Part shown: piece by piece, positions 8,348 through 18,147 of the stretch
How the letters are laid out: each line of letters begins with the position of its first letter
How positions within the stretch are numbered: position 1 is the stretch's first letter
From: Synechococcus sp. WH 8016
GTDB lineage: Bacteria > Cyanobacteriota > Cyanobacteriia > PCC-6307 > Cyanobiaceae
Reading direction: 5' to 3'
Length of the DNA stretch: 64,000 nucleotides
Assembly (NCBI RefSeq): GCF_000230675.1
Contig: NZ_AGIK01000001.1
Coordinates: 1,054,001-1,118,000, forward strand
Notes under the pieces: generated by a model
Databases searched by the model: none
Told to the model about the DNA's origin: nothing
The model's input: only the letters and a program-made list of their open reading frames with translations
Translations under genes and position numbers: made by a program

Positions 8348-10125
8348 CTGGAGTCCTGGGCCAACTCAGGATGGGAGGGAAGACCCACCATCTGCGCATT
8401 GCTGGCACCTGGTGGAACCATCGGATAGCAATTTTCTCCGCGCCTGACATGGACATCAATCAAGGTTGGACGAGGGGTCGCAAACGCTTCACTCAGCTTG
8501 CTGTGCAGATCATCTCGTTCGGTGATCTTGACGCCATCAACCCCAAAAGCCCTCGCTAAAGCACTGAAGTCAGGCATGCCATTGAGCATGTCGGATGCTG
8601 AATATCGCTCGTTGTAGAAGCTTTCCTGCCACTGCCGAACCATTCCCTGCCAGTGGTTATTCACAATCACAACTTTCACAGGGAGTGAATACTGCGCCAG
8701 GGTTCCAAGTTCCTGAATGTTCATCAGGATGCTTGCATCACCAGCAATGCAAACCACTTTCTGATCCGGGAACGCCACCTGCGCCCCGAGAGCCGCTGGC
8801 ATTCCAAATCCCATCGTTCCCAGCCCAGCACTGCTGATCCAACAACGCGGCCCATTGCGCAGGTACTGCGCAGCCCACATCTGATGTTGGCCTACATCGG
8901 TCGTGATGATGGCGTCACTGGCCAGATCCCGGACAGCCAACAACACTTCTTGCGGAAAGATCGCTCCCTCCTTGGCCGGGATGGTGAGCGGGTAAAGCTC
9001 CTTCCAGGTGTTGATCTGTTCCAACCAAGACGCGGTCCTCTGCTCGGCGGAATGCTGGAGACTCTGATCGACAAGCTTCGCCAGACCTAAACCCACATCA
9101 CCGAGAACGACCACATCGGGGCGCCTGTTTTTCCCCACCTCAGCAGGATCAATCTCAAAATGAATGACCTTGGCCTTGGGAGCAAATGTGTCGAGCTTGC
9201 CTGTCACCCGGTCATCAAAACGAGCCCCAACGGCGATCAATAGATCGCAGTCTGTGACTGCGAAATTGGCGTATGCCGTCCCATGCATCCCCAGCATGCC
9301 TAAGGCGAGAGGATGATTCTCGTCAAAAGCGCCCTTCCCCATCAACGTGGTGGTCACCGGGATCTGGAAGCGCTCCGCCAAGACTTGGAGGCTGTCATGG
9401 GCCCCTGCGCTCACCGCACCACCCCCGACGTAAAAGAGGGGACGACTCGATGCACGAATCAACGCAAGCGCCTCGTTCACCGCCTGAACCGAAGGCTGGG
9501 CTGGCTGCCTGAACCCAGGCGGATGGATCGATCCGGGTGGGACTGGGACGTAATCGAATTCTTCTTGACCGACATCTTTTGGGATATCAATCAGCACGGG
9601 GCCAGGGCGTCCTGACGAGGCGATCAGGAAAGCCTGTGCAACCACGGAAGCAAGATCAGCTGGGTCACGAACCACCCAGGAGTGCTTCACGATTGGCAAG
9701 GTGATGCCGAAGATATCTGTTTCCTGAAAAGCATCCGTGCCGATCGCTGGCCGAGGCACTTGCCCTGTAATCACCACCATGGGAACAGAGTCCATTTGGG
9801 CCGTGGCAATGCCCGTCACCAGATTGGTGGCTCCAGGGCCAGACGTTCCAAAACAAACGCCAACGCGACCCGTAGCACGGGCATAGGCATCGGCCGCATG
9901 GGTACCACCCTGCTCATGACGCACCAAAATGTGCTTCAGCCAGCCTTCGCTTTCGGCGATATGCAGAGCGTCATAGATCGGCAGGATCGCACCGCCCGGG
10001 TAGCCAAAAATGGTGTCGACGCCATGAAGCCTGAGGGCATTCATCAAGGCGTGGGCGCCGGTGATACGGCGTTGACCGTTCCAATCCAACGCATCCGCGG
10101 CCGTGGGAACGGATGTCAGGGTCAC
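8344..10125 (-). CDS. ilvB: Acetolactate synthase large subunit
   Basis: Thiamine-diphosphate enzyme of 593 aa that condenses pyruvate to acetolactate (or pyruvate plus 2-oxobutyrate) in Val/Leu/Ile synthesis. The N-terminal ThDP domain shows FGYPGGAILPIYDAL and VRHEQGGTHAADAYARATG with the catalytic Glu. The C-terminal ThDP-binding domain has GDASILMNIQELGTLAQY, NNHWQGMVRQWQ and the closing RGENCYPMVPPG segment. The start codon is GTG at 10125. It heads a reverse cluster that continues into the nuclease-fold gene with a 4-bp overlap. The regulatory small subunit ilvN is not in the window. Confidence 0.97.
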   Translation of the reverse strand: MTLTSVPTAADALDWNGQRRITGAHALMNALRLHGVDTIFGYPGGAILPIYDALHIAESEGWLKHILVRHEQGGTHAADAYARATGRVGVCFGTSGPGATNLVTGIATAQMDSVPMVVITGQVPRPAIGTDAFQETDIFGITLPIVKHSWVVRDPADLASVVAQAFLIASSGRPGPVLIDIPKDVGQEEFDYVPVPPGSIHPPGFRQPAQPSVQAVNEALALIRASSRPLFYVGGGAVSAGAHDSLQVLAERFQIPVTTTLMGKGAFDENHPLALGMLGMHGTAYANFAVTDCDLLIAVGARFDDRVTGKLDTFAPKAKVIHFEIDPAEVGKNRRPDVVVLGDVGLGLAKLVDQSLQHSAEQRTASWLEQINTWKELYPLTIPAKEGAIFPQEVLLAVRDLASDAIITTDVGQHQMWAAQYLRNGPRCWISSAGLGTMGFGMPAALGAQVAFPDQKVVCIAGDASILMNIQELGTLAQYSLPVKVVIVNNHWQGMVRQWQESFYNERYSASDMLNGMPDFSALARAFGVDGVKITERDDLHSKLSEAFATPRPTLIDVHVRRGENCYPMVPPGASNAQMVGLPSHPELAQDSR

Positions 10126-10185
10126 GGCTGCCTCACAGGGATCTGACCCTAAAGATTAAGTGGCCGTCTAACCAATTGGCACTGT

Positions 10186-11361
10186 TTAAAGCAAACCAAC
10201 AGCATGCAGTGGGCCATGGCCACTGATCAGCTCGAGAAGGAAGGCAGAAAAACCAACCATGGCCAAGCGTCCATTCCAAACTTCCGAGCTGTTGTTCCAA
10301 CCCCACTCCCACTTTTCCTGGGGATAGAGCTTCACGGTGGTGGGGAGTTCGGCCGCCTGGTCGAGATTCACCTCAGGCCCCTCAAGGCTGGCAACAACTA
10401 AATCAGCCAATCCAGCAATGAAAGGTGGATAGGTATCGAGGGCCCTCACCCGTCGGAAATTCACGACACCTGACTCGGTCGCGAGTTCGCGGTACTCAAT
10501 ATCAATTTCCTCGAGCGTTTCAATGTGCTCGCTCACAAAACTGATGGGAACCACCACGAGATCTTGCGTCTTCGCCCGGCCGAGATCTTCAAGGGCTTCC
10601 TCGGTGTAAGGCTTCAGCCATTCCACCGGCCCAACACGGCTTTGATAGGCCAGGGTGTGGGGATTGGAGTGACCAACAATGGCCTCCAATTCAGCCATGA
10701 TCAAAGCGGTGCAGGCTTCAATTTCCTGCTGATAGGGATCGCCGGCTTCTTCCACGTAGCTCTTCGGAACGCCATGGGCACTAAAAAAGATGTGCGCGTG
10801 TTCGACGTCGTCGCTGGCGCGGACCTGCTCGGCGATGAGCTCAGCCATCGAGCGCACATAGCCCGGATGGTCGTACCAACTACGAATACAACGCAAAGGC
10901 AACGCCTCAAAGCGTTCATCCATTTGGCGCAGGCGTTGCAGCTCCCGGAAGCTCGAGCCGCTGGTACTAATTGAAAAATGGGGATAGAGGGGAAGAACAA
11001 CCACCTCATCAATGCCATCAGCCTTGATATCAGCAACGGCCGACTCGGTAAACGGGTGCCAGTAGCGCATGGCCACATAGCTGGTCGCGTCCACTCCACG
11101 CTGGCGTAACAGGCTCTGAAGTTCTCGCGCTTGCTGCTCCGTGATTCGGCGAAGAGGAGAGCCTCCACCAATGGAGCGATAGGCCTCCTGCGATTTACTG
11201 CTGCGCAACGTGCTGATCAACCAAGCCAGCGGTTTTTGCAGAATCGGATTGGGCAGTCGAATTATCTCTGGATCTGCAAACAGGTTGTACAGAAAGGGGC
11301 CAACATCCTGAATCCGTTCTGGACCACCCAGATTGAGCAGAAGAATGCCAACCCGAGCCAT
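10186..11361 (-). CDS. hemH: Ferrochelatase with chlorophyll-binding-like C-terminal helix
   Basis: Inserts Fe2+ into protoporphyrin IX to make protoheme, the precursor of phycobilins. The 391-aa length and motifs ([72 protein letters not shown]) identify it. The last roughly 40 residues, joined by a linker, carry a CAB/HLIP-type motif ([20 protein letters not shown]). This tail is known from cyanobacterial and plastid ferrochelatases and can bind chlorophyll or regulate the enzyme and its dimerisation. The gene is divergent from the recombinase at 11434. Confidence 0.97.
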   Translation of the reverse strand: MARVGILLLNLGGPERIQDVGPFLYNLFADPEIIRLPNPILQKPLAWLISTLRSSKSQEAYRSIGGGSPLRRITEQQARELQSLLRQRGVDATSYVAMRYWHPFTESAVADIKADGIDEVVVLPLYPHFSISTSGSSFRELQRLRQMDERFEALPLRCIRSWYDHPGYVRSMAELIAEQVRASDDVEHAHIFFSAHGVPKSYVEEAGDPYQQEIEACTALIMAELEAIVGHSNPHTLAYQSRVGPVEWLKPYTEEALEDLGRAKTQDLVVVPISFVSEHIETLEEIDIEYRELATESGVVNFRRVRALDTYPPFIAGLADLVVASLEGPEVNLDQAAELPTTVKLYPQEKWEWGWNNSSEVWNGRLAMVGFSAFLLELISGHGPLHAVGLL

Positions 11362-11433
11362 GGAAGTTTCTTTGTTTTGAGGGGTTGAGCGTAACTCCCA
11401 TCAACGTCATGGTGACGCTGTCTTTACAGGGTC

Positions 11434-12615
11434 ATGAACTTCGACACCGCGATCGCGGCCGCTAATGCGGCCTTGGCCGAGCAGGGCTGTGGTCTTCGTG
11501 TGGAGCGACGCGGGCAAAAACTCAATCTGCGTGGACGGCTGCCATGCCGTCAGCAACCCAACCAATGGAAAACCCAGCGCCTGAGTCTGGGACTGGTGGC
11601 CGACCTGAATGGGTTGAAAGAGGCGGAACGCATCGTGCAGCTTGTGGAGCTGCAATTGCACCGACAGCTTTTTGAATGGGACCAATGGTTACCGAAGCAA
11701 AAGGTTCAGCAGAACAACAACCCACCGGGCACATCCACCCCATTGGCCCACCCCCTAGAACGCGATCTAGAGACCTTTAAACAAGCATTTTTCGCCGACC
11801 CCCGGCGGCGGCGCTCCCCAGCGGGTAGCCGCACCACTTGGAGCGGGGCCTACCAGCCCTACCTCCGACGCCTCCAGGCCTTGGCTCTGGAACAGCACGC
11901 ATCCCTCACCCCTGACCTATTACTGCTGACCTTGAACAGCTATCCCGATGGAAGCCGAAGTCGCCAACAGTGTTCCACGGCCCTAGGAGCACTCGCCCGT
12001 CATCAAAACCTGCCGCTACCGGATGCCTGGCGTGCAGAAGCGGGGGGATACGGCCTGCACCGCGCTCGTTTTCGGCAGTTGCCCAGCGACCAGCAAATTT
12101 TGGAGGCCATGCTGCGCATTCCCAATCCGGGTTGGCGTCTTGTTTACGGACTGATGGCCACCTATGGACTGCGCAACCATGAAGTGTTTTTTACGGATGT
12201 CTCGGCTTTGGCGGAGGGAGGGGACAGGGTCATCCGCGTCCTTCCCACAACCAAAACCGGTGAGCATCAGGTTTGGCCCTTCCATCCAGAGTGGGTGGAC
12301 CGCTTCAACTTGACGCATCTCGCCTCAAAGGCCGCGGCCCTGCCGCCGGTTTGCACCGATTTGCGCCACACCACGCTCCAACAAGTTGGACGGCGTGTGG
12401 CAGAGCAGTTCAGGCGGTACGACGTTCCCCTTACGCCCTACGACCTTCGCCATGCCTGGGCTGTACGCACCATCCACATCGGACTTCCCGATACCGTTGC
12501 CGCCAGGATGATGGGACATTCCGTGGCGATCCACACCCGCACCTATCACCACTGGATCACCAGACGAGATCAGCAACAGGCCGTCGATGCAGCGCTAGCA
12601 AGGAGAGAAGCCTGA
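11434..12615 (+). CDS. Tyrosine-type site-specific recombinase (phage integrase family)
   Basis: Protein of 393 aa. The C-terminal catalytic domain shows the tyrosine-recombinase layout: the first Arg in TYGLRNHEVFF, the YDLRHAWAVR box (Tyr where His is usual before the second Arg), MMGHS, and the probable nucleophile Y371 in RTYHHW. The N-terminal part (to about residue 240) resembles a core-binding/SAM-like region. No phage genes, excisionase, tRNA target or direct repeats lie near it. It overlaps the methyltransferase gene by 1 bp, so it looks like a settled chromosomal gene rather than an active element. Target site unknown. Confidence 0.8.
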   Translation: MNFDTAIAAANAALAEQGCGLRVERRGQKLNLRGRLPCRQQPNQWKTQRLSLGLVADLNGLKEAERIVQLVELQLHRQLFEWDQWLPKQKVQQNNNPPGTSTPLAHPLERDLETFKQAFFADPRRRRSPAGSRTTWSGAYQPYLRRLQALALEQHASLTPDLLLLTLNSYPDGSRSRQQCSTALGALARHQNLPLPDAWRAEAGGYGLHRARFRQLPSDQQILEAMLRIPNPGWRLVYGLMATYGLRNHEVFFTDVSALAEGGDRVIRVLPTTKTGEHQVWPFHPEWVDRFNLTHLASKAAALPPVCTDLRHTTLQQVGRRVAEQFRRYDVPLTPYDLRHAWAVRTIHIGLPDTVAARMMGHSVAIHTRTYHHWITRRDQQQAVDAALARREA

Positions 12616-13280
12616 TGACATCCCCCCTTCGCCAACTGGCCTATCGCTATCGCTGGATTTATGACACCGTTACAGGGATCTCCGCGCTGAGTGTTGGAGG
12701 AGTCGACCAACTGCGCAGCCTTGGGCTCTCAGCGCTCGATCCCGTTCTGCCCAGGGGGGCCAAGGTGCTCGACTTCTGCTGTGGTTCAGGAGAGGCGGCA
12801 GCGCCATGGATCGAAGCCGGGTTTCAGGTCACGGGCCTCGATGTCTCACCCAAGGTCCTAGAACTCGCCGCCACCCGTCAGCCGCTCCTGACCTGCATTG
12901 AGGGGCTGGCAGAAGCTCCGCCCTGCGCACCAGCCAGCTTTGATGCCATTCAAATCAGCCTGGCGCTGCATGAATTCCCTCGCAAAGAACGCCAACAGGT
13001 GTTGCTGTCCTGTTTGGAATTGCTGAGACCAGGAGGCTGGCTGGTGGTGGTGGACCTCCACCCGGCTGGTCCATTTTTGAAACTTCCCCAACAACTGTTC
13101 TGCGCTTTGTTTGAGACGGAAACGGCCATGGCTTTGCTCGAGGACGACATCCCCAAGCAGTTGCGGGAGATCGGCTTTTGCAACGTTGAGCAGTCTGTGC
13201 TGGCCGGAGCGGCTCTCCAGCGCATCACAGCGCGCTGCCCTTCCAGCGGCATGCTGGAGACAACTGGGGAGATGTCATGA
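12615..13280 (+). CDS. Class I SAM-dependent methyltransferase
   Basis: Protein of 221 aa with methyltransferase motif I (KVLDFCCGSGEAAAPWIEAG) and the acidic end of strand 2 (VTGLDVSPKVLELA). Later segments typical of the fold follow (SFDAIQISLALHEFP, LRPGGWLVVVDLHPAG). The start ATG overlaps the recombinase stop (TGATG); the open frame upstream to 12273 lies inside the recombinase and is not needed. It overlaps cobO by 4 bp, so the three genes are probably co-transcribed. Substrate unknown; a UbiE/small-molecule type is more likely than a nucleic-acid methylase. Confidence 0.8.
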   Translation: MTSPLRQLAYRYRWIYDTVTGISALSVGGVDQLRSLGLSALDPVLPRGAKVLDFCCGSGEAAAPWIEAGFQVTGLDVSPKVLELAATRQPLLTCIEGLAEAPPCAPASFDAIQISLALHEFPRKERQQVLLSCLELLRPGGWLVVVDLHPAGPFLKLPQQLFCALFETETAMALLEDDIPKQLREIGFCNVEQSVLAGAALQRITARCPSSGMLETTGEMS

Positions 13281-13996
13281 GCTCGGATCCAACGTCAGCA
13301 GCAAAGTCATCGCCTGTGGACCCATCAGCCTTAGACCCATCAGCCTTGGACCAATCAGCCGAATCCCTGGGCATGGGCGGCGATTTGGCTCCAGAGAAAG
13401 ACGCCGATGCTTACCGAAAGCGCATGGCACGCCGTCAAGACGTGCAGCGCCAACGGGTGTCTGAACGCAGTGTTGAAAAGGGATTGGTCTTGGTCTTCAC
13501 CGGCCACGGCAAGGGCAAGACCACTGCGTCTCTTGGCTTGGCCTTACGGACCCTGGGGCACGGGCACCAGGTGGCTGTTGTCCAATTCATCAAAGGAGGC
13601 TGGGAGCCTGGAGAAGCCAAAGCACTGAAAGCCTTTGGAGATGCCTTGAGCTGGCATGCCCTGGGCGAGGGTTTCACCTGGGAAACCCAAGATCGAGAGC
13701 GTGATCGTCAGCTGGTGCAAGCGGCTTGGGAGACCTCGCTCTCTTACCTCAGAGACCCCAAACAAAAGCTGGTGGTGCTGGACGAGGTGAATGTGGCCTT
13801 GAAGCTTGGCTATCTCGAACTCGATCAAGTCCTGCAAGGCCTCGATGAACGGCCTGAGCTCACCCACGTTGCCCTCACCGGCAGAGGCGCCCCCGAAGGA
13901 CTGATTCAAAGATCCGATTTGGTGACGGAGATGTCCCTCGTCAAACACCCCTTCCGAGAACAGGGCGTCAAAGCTCAGCAAGGAATCGAGTTCTAA
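13277..13996 (+). CDS. cobO: Cob(I)yrinic acid a,c-diamide adenosyltransferase
   Basis: CobA/CobO/BtuR-type enzyme (239 aa) that transfers the adenosyl group from ATP to the corrinoid cobalt, forming adenosylcobalamin precursors. The P-loop VFTGHGKGKTTASLGLALR is at about residues 73-91, with VVQFIKGGWEPGE and LVVLDEVNVALKLGYL further on. The N-terminal 65 residues precede the enzyme core and contain three DPSAL-type pentapeptides. The C-terminus ends in QQGIEF at the edge of a second 15-bp repeat array that runs through the stop codon. It starts within the methyltransferase gene (4-bp overlap). Confident for function; the terminal extensions are the odd part. Confidence 0.93.
   Translation: MSSDPTSAAKSSPVDPSALDPSALDQSAESLGMGGDLAPEKDADAYRKRMARRQDVQRQRVSERSVEKGLVLVFTGHGKGKTTASLGLALRTLGHGHQVAVVQFIKGGWEPGEAKALKAFGDALSWHALGEGFTWETQDRERDRQLVQAAWETSLSYLRDPKQKLVVLDEVNVALKLGYLELDQVLQGLDERPELTHVALTGRGAPEGLIQRSDLVTEMSLVKHPFREQGVKAQQGIEF
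13319..13363 (+). repeat. 15-bp tandem repeat, three copies, inside cobO 5' end
   Basis: Three consecutive 15-bp units begin gacc(c/a)atcagcc at 13319, 13334 and 13349. The first two differ by one base and the third is diverged. The unit is a multiple of three, so it adds a pentapeptide (DPSAL, DPSAL, DQSAE) without breaking the frame. It probably arose by slippage. Confidence 0.85.
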
Positions 13997-14039
13997 GGAA
14001 TCGCTTTTTAAGGGATCGCGCTCTAAGGAATCGCGTTTG
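13980..14039. repeat. 15-bp tandem repeat, four copies, across the cobO stop
   Basis: Four units of the form aagg(a/g)atcg followed by six variable bases start at 13980, 13995, 14010 and 14025. The cobO stop TAA (13994-13996) lies at the junction of units 1 and 2. Because the period is 15, a single change removing that stop would extend the protein in a repeating frame. The array is unrelated in sequence to the 15-bp repeat at the start of cobO. Confidence 0.85.
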
Positions 14040-14165
14040 GAACGGGCCTTCCACAGTGATCTGGTTGCCCTACGCACCCATGCGCCAAGGCAACGTCAGA
14101 AGCGAATTAGCTTTCTCGACCCCCCAAGAACAGCCTTGCTACTGTCCTACAGACAAGGATGTTGA

Positions 14166-14873
14166 ATGGCCTACGCGCGTGCCCTCCTGAAGCTCAGCGG
14201 TGAAGCGCTGATGGGCAATCAGGGCTACGGAATCGATCCAGCAATTGTTCAGGCCATCGCCACCGATGTTGCCAAGGTTGTTGCCACTGGCACTCAATTG
14301 GCGATTGTTGTTGGCGGGGGAAACATTTTCAGAGGCTTGAAAGGTTCTGCCGCAGGCATGGATCGCGCCACCGCTGACTACGTCGGCATGCTCGCCACCG
14401 TGATGAATGCCATCACCCTGCAAGACGGACTGGAACGAGCCGGCATTCCCACTCGCGTCCAGACCGCCATTGAAATGCAAGAGGTCGCAGAGCCCTACAT
14501 CCGTAGGCGCGCGATGCGCCACCTAGAGAAAGGCCGGGTGGTCGTGTTTGGAGCAGGTTGTGGCAATCCCTTCTTCACCACCGACACCACGGCGGCTTTA
14601 CGGGCGGCCGAAATCAGCGCTGATGTGGTGTTCAAAGCCACCAAGGTTGACGGTGTGTACGACAAAGATCCCCATCAATTCCCCGATGCCGTTCGTTACG
14701 ACTCCTTGACCTTTCAACAGGTGCTCAGCGGAGAGCTCGCCGTGATGGACAGCACGGCCATCGCTCTTTGCAAAGACAACAATATTCCCATTGTTGTTTT
14801 CAATTTATTTGAACCTGGCAACATCGGCAGAGCCGTGGCCGGGGAACCCATCGGTTCTCGTATCAGCAACTAG
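14166..14873 (+). CDS. pyrH: UMP kinase
   Basis: Phosphorylates UMP to UDP with ATP; hexameric bacterial enzyme of the amino-acid kinase family. The 235 aa show the expected motifs: [56 protein letters not shown] and [16 protein letters not shown]. An AAGGA ribosome-binding site is 7 bp before the ATG. It is followed 8 bp later by frr, the classic pyrH-frr pair. The 169-bp gap upstream holds the cobO-end repeat array and probably the pyrH promoter. Confidence 0.97.
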   Translation: MAYARALLKLSGEALMGNQGYGIDPAIVQAIATDVAKVVATGTQLAIVVGGGNIFRGLKGSAAGMDRATADYVGMLATVMNAITLQDGLERAGIPTRVQTAIEMQEVAEPYIRRRAMRHLEKGRVVVFGAGCGNPFFTTDTTAALRAAEISADVVFKATKVDGVYDKDPHQFPDAVRYDSLTFQQVLSGELAVMDSTAIALCKDNNIPIVVFNLFEPGNIGRAVAGEPIGSRISN

Positions 14874-14881
14874 TCATCGTC

Positions 14882-15430
14882 ATGTCGAACTCCGATCTCG
14901 AAGCCAACATGCGCAAGTCGGTGGAAGCCACCCAGCGCAACTTCAACACCATCCGTACCGGCCGAGCCAATCCTTCGTTATTGGATCGGATCAATGTCGA
15001 GTACTACGGCGCCGATACCCCCCTGAAATCACTCGCGTCTCTCTCCACTCCCGATTCGCAAACGATTGCCGTTCAACCCTTCGACATGGGATCTCTGGCA
15101 CTGATCGAAAAGGCAATCGCAACAAGTGACCTGGGCTTTACCCCAAACAATGACGGCAAGGTCATTCGCATCAACGTGCCACCACTCACAGAAGAACGAC
15201 GCAAAGAGTTCTGCAAACTTGCCGCTAAATACTCAGAGGAGGGAAAAGTGGCCTTGCGCAGCGTGCGCCGAGATGCCATCGACAAAATCAAGAAACAAGA
15301 GAAAGAGGGAGAATTATCAGAAGATCAAAGCCGAGATGAGCAAGATAAAGTTCAAAAAACAACCGACCGGTTCATCGCAGAACTTGAAAAACACTTAGCT
15401 GATAAAGAGGTTGAAATCCTCAAGGTTTGA
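14882..15430 (+). CDS. frr: Ribosome recycling factor
   Basis: Splits post-termination ribosomes together with EF-G. The length of 182 aa is standard. Typical segments are [65 protein letters not shown] and the helical C-terminus ([21 protein letters not shown]). It is downstream of pyrH and its stop overlaps the TTG start of the flavoprotein gene. Confidence 0.97.
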   Translation: MSNSDLEANMRKSVEATQRNFNTIRTGRANPSLLDRINVEYYGADTPLKSLASLSTPDSQTIAVQPFDMGSLALIEKAIATSDLGFTPNNDGKVIRINVPPLTEERRKEFCKLAAKYSEEGKVALRSVRRDAIDKIKKQEKEGELSEDQSRDEQDKVQKTTDRFIAELEKHLADKEVEILKV

Positions 15431-16557
15431 GCACCACTGACTTTGCTGTCATCGGAGCCGGTGCGGCCGGCTCCAGCGCGGCCTTCCACTTAGCCCGCTT
15501 AGGGCATCGCGTCACCATCCTGGAACGCGACCCATCAGAGCGAGTCAAGCCATGCGCTGGTGGGATGGCGGCCTCCGTTCAGCAGTGGTTCCCCTTCGAC
15601 CTTCAACCAGCTGTTGATGACGTCATTAAACAGGTTGATTTCAGCTGGTGTCTTACCGATCCCGTGGTCGCTGAACTTCCAGGCTCTGCACCCTTCTGGA
15701 TCGTCAAGCGTGAACGGCTCGACGCACTCTTGCTCGAGCAAGCGATCGCTTTAGGGGCAGAGCTGAAGCGACCCTTCGAGGTCACAAACCTTCAGCCGTC
15801 TGACAACCATTGGCTTGTTCACAGCAAAGACAATGAAGTGCTCGAGGCCAAAGCCGTGGTTCTGGCTGATGGCTCAGGTTCTCCCTGGCCCACACGCTTG
15901 GGGATCGGCCCACGAGATCTGCACATGGCCAAGACGCTCTCCGTTCGACTCGAAGGAATGGGGACCTTGCAACCAGGCACAGCGAGGTTTGAATTTGGGC
16001 TCGTCCACCATGGTTTCGCCTGGGCGTTCCCACTGGCGAACGGCATCAATGTGGGTGTTGGCACGTTTATTGGACGTCGGGCCAGTGACGCGGAAGCCGT
16101 GCTCGAACAACTCCTACCAGATCTGGGATTTGCCTCCACAGCCGGACTGCGACAGACCGCGGATTTAAGAGTTTGGAATGGCCACACACCTCTCCACGGC
16201 AAAGGGATCGTGGCAGTCGGTGATGCCGCATCGCTCTGCGACCCCTTCCTTGCCGAAGGCCTCAGGCCATCACTGATGAGCGGCTGCGAAGCAGCCGTGA
16301 GTCTCGATTCTTGGCTCAACGGAACTGAGCCTGACCTCTCCAACTACACAAAGCGCATGCGCGAACGCTGGGGTGATTCGATGGCTTGGGGGCGTCGCAT
16401 TGCTCAAGTGTTTTATCGCTTTCCAAACGTGGGCTATCAACTGGGAATCAAGCGCCCCACTGCCCCGCGGCGCATTGCCCAAATTCTCTCTGGTGAGATG
16501 GGCTACGGCGACATTGCCCAGAGGGTGATCCGCCGCTTGCTGCTGCAGAGAGGTTAA
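15427..16557 (+). CDS. Geranylgeranyl-reductase-family flavoprotein
   Basis: FAD-dependent oxidoreductase of 376 aa with an N-terminal Rossmann motif ([21 protein letters not shown], then E/D), the PCAGGMAAS segment characteristic of the geranylgeranyl reductase (ChlP-like) family, and [18 protein letters not shown] for FAD binding. Members reduce isoprenoid double bonds or act as halogenase-like monooxygenases; this one is probably a paralogue of ChlP rather than ChlP itself. The start is TTG at 15427, overlapping the frr stop codon (TTGA). Its stop overlaps the convergent photolyase-family stop by 3 bp. Confidence 0.82.
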   Translation: MSTTDFAVIGAGAAGSSAAFHLARLGHRVTILERDPSERVKPCAGGMAASVQQWFPFDLQPAVDDVIKQVDFSWCLTDPVVAELPGSAPFWIVKRERLDALLLEQAIALGAELKRPFEVTNLQPSDNHWLVHSKDNEVLEAKAVVLADGSGSPWPTRLGIGPRDLHMAKTLSVRLEGMGTLQPGTARFEFGLVHHGFAWAFPLANGINVGVGTFIGRRASDAEAVLEQLLPDLGFASTAGLRQTADLRVWNGHTPLHGKGIVAVGDAASLCDPFLAEGLRPSLMSGCEAAVSLDSWLNGTEPDLSNYTKRMRERWGDSMAWGRRIAQVFYRFPNVGYQLGIKRPTAPRRIAQILSGEMGYGDIAQRVIRRLLLQRG

Positions 16558-18068
16558 AGATCAAGCGTGAGTTGTTGGGAATCATCAGGCGCAGGGTTTC
16601 GCCGTCGTCGACGGCGACCCGAACCCATCGGCGATAAGCCTGAACGTCTCGACCCGTGGCGCTGCTGAATGCCATCGGCGATGGCAGAAAACCCAGAGCG
16701 CTCCCTGATCGCCCAAATCCTCTGCTTCGCTTCCCGAGCCGCAAGCGCAGGTTCCACCATGGGCAGGGGGTAATCCACTCCAAGCTCAAGCCCGGCCTGG
16801 CGTTGCGCTGCCATCGATAACTTCCACGGCTCATGCACGTAGACATCAGGGACCAGATGGAGTTCAGGAAGCCAAGTGCGAATGAAGGCACCCTTCAAGT
16901 CATGGTCTTGCCCCTGTTTGATCGGGTTGTAGACCCGCACCGTATTGATGGCCGTGCTGCCTGACTGCATCTGGCACTGGCTCCAGTGGATCCCGGGCTC
17001 ATAGTCCACAAACTGTCGCGCCAGATGAAGGCCGCTATCTCGCCACGGCAACCAGAGGTGGTAGCTGGCAAACGACATCAACATCGCTCGCATCCTGAAG
17101 TTGATCCAACCGTGGGCCCGCAAGGCGCGCATGCAGGCATCCACGAAAGGCACTCCAGTCCTTCCCTCCGCCCAGGCGGCAAGCCGCTGATCATCAGCGC
17201 GGCGCAACCCCCGCATGAACGGATGAAAATCTTCGAATTCAATCGCTGGCTGCGCTTCAAGCTTTTGGATGAAGTGGCAATGCCAATGCAGGCGTGACTC
17301 AAAGCTGCTGATCCCACGGCCGCTAAAGCCACGGCTTGTTTGGATCACCTCCCGCATCGAGAGACACCCCCACGTGAGATAAGCCGAAAGACGCGAACAA
17401 CCAGTGAAGGCCGTATTTGGGCTGGAGATGGAGCGTGCATACCCGGGCGCGCGATGTTCGAGGAAATCGTTCAGCTCCAGCAAGGCCATGGAACGTCCGC
17501 CGCTTTGACGATGCGGGCATGGATCGGCCGCCAACGCCGGGTGGGGGCGCTCAGGAATGAGGCCAGCCTCAATCCCCTCAATGGATGGCAGTCCTAACGG
17601 GGAAGGCGTGATCGGCTCGGCCATCTGCGCTTCCCAGCGTTTGGCCCAACGATTGCGCGACCGCAGCCGGCGGATCACCCCAAATTGGGGGATCTCCTTC
17701 CAAGGGATCCCGTGCTGCCGGCACCAGCGGGCGACTCGTTGATCGCGCTGATACGTCCAACCATTTCCGGTTTCTTCATGGCTCCAGAGCCCATCAAGAC
17801 CAAATTGACGATGGGCCCGCTCGAACACCTCCAACACATCACCAGTGCGCACCAGCAACGGCTGGCCGAGCTGCGCAAGAGCGAGGCGCAAATCCAACAA
17901 CGACTCTCGGCAAAACAACCACTGCCGCTCGGAGGCGTCTGGCTGCTGCCACAACTCGGGCTCAACGACATAGAGCGGCAACACTGGCCCCCTGAGCAAA
18001 GCCTGCTGCAGGGGTTGGTGGTCCTTCACCCGCAGGTCTCGCTTGAACCAAACAAGCTGGAGCGCCAT
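16554..18068 (-). CDS. Cryptochrome/DNA photolyase family protein
   Basis: Protein of 504 aa from ATG 18068 (MALQLVWFKRDLR). It has an N-terminal photolyase alpha/beta domain (WFKRDLRVKDHQPLQQA, WSHEETGNGWTYQRD) and a C-terminal FAD-binding helical domain (GVPFVDACMRALRAHGWINFRMR, MLMSFASYHLWLPWRD). The late segment VYNPIKQGQDHDLKGAFIRTW replaces the usual photolyase RYFNP..Q..K.DP..EYIR, placing it in a less-studied subfamily. It may repair UV lesions or act as a light sensor. The frame upstream to 18212 is open but unlike the family and includes a direct repeat. Confidence 0.85.
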   Translation of the reverse strand: MALQLVWFKRDLRVKDHQPLQQALLRGPVLPLYVVEPELWQQPDASERQWLFCRESLLDLRLALAQLGQPLLVRTGDVLEVFERAHRQFGLDGLWSHEETGNGWTYQRDQRVARWCRQHGIPWKEIPQFGVIRRLRSRNRWAKRWEAQMAEPITPSPLGLPSIEGIEAGLIPERPHPALAADPCPHRQSGGRSMALLELNDFLEHRAPGYARSISSPNTAFTGCSRLSAYLTWGCLSMREVIQTSRGFSGRGISSFESRLHWHCHFIQKLEAQPAIEFEDFHPFMRGLRRADDQRLAAWAEGRTGVPFVDACMRALRAHGWINFRMRAMLMSFASYHLWLPWRDSGLHLARQFVDYEPGIHWSQCQMQSGSTAINTVRVYNPIKQGQDHDLKGAFIRTWLPELHLVPDVYVHEPWKLSMAAQRQAGLELGVDYPLPMVEPALAAREAKQRIWAIRERSGFSAIADGIQQRHGSRRSGLSPMGSGRRRRRRNPAPDDSQQLTLDL

Positions 18069-18147
18069 GGAAGCCACCCCCCGAAAGACCCGCTGAATGA
18101 CCCTAACGATTGCGTAGGAACGCAGCGAGCACTGTTGGCAGCCACTG

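Noticed and set aside
12273-12614. Longer open frame ahead of the methyltransferase
   Set aside because: It lies within the recombinase gene in another frame and does not resemble a protein domain.
11434-12615. Prophage or genomic island anchored by the recombinase
   Set aside because: No phage genes, direct repeats or tRNA nearby; neighbours are housekeeping genes.
13544-14077. Reverse 177-aa open frame across cobO
   Set aside because: It mirrors cobO and the 15-bp repeat; coding on the opposite strand by chance.
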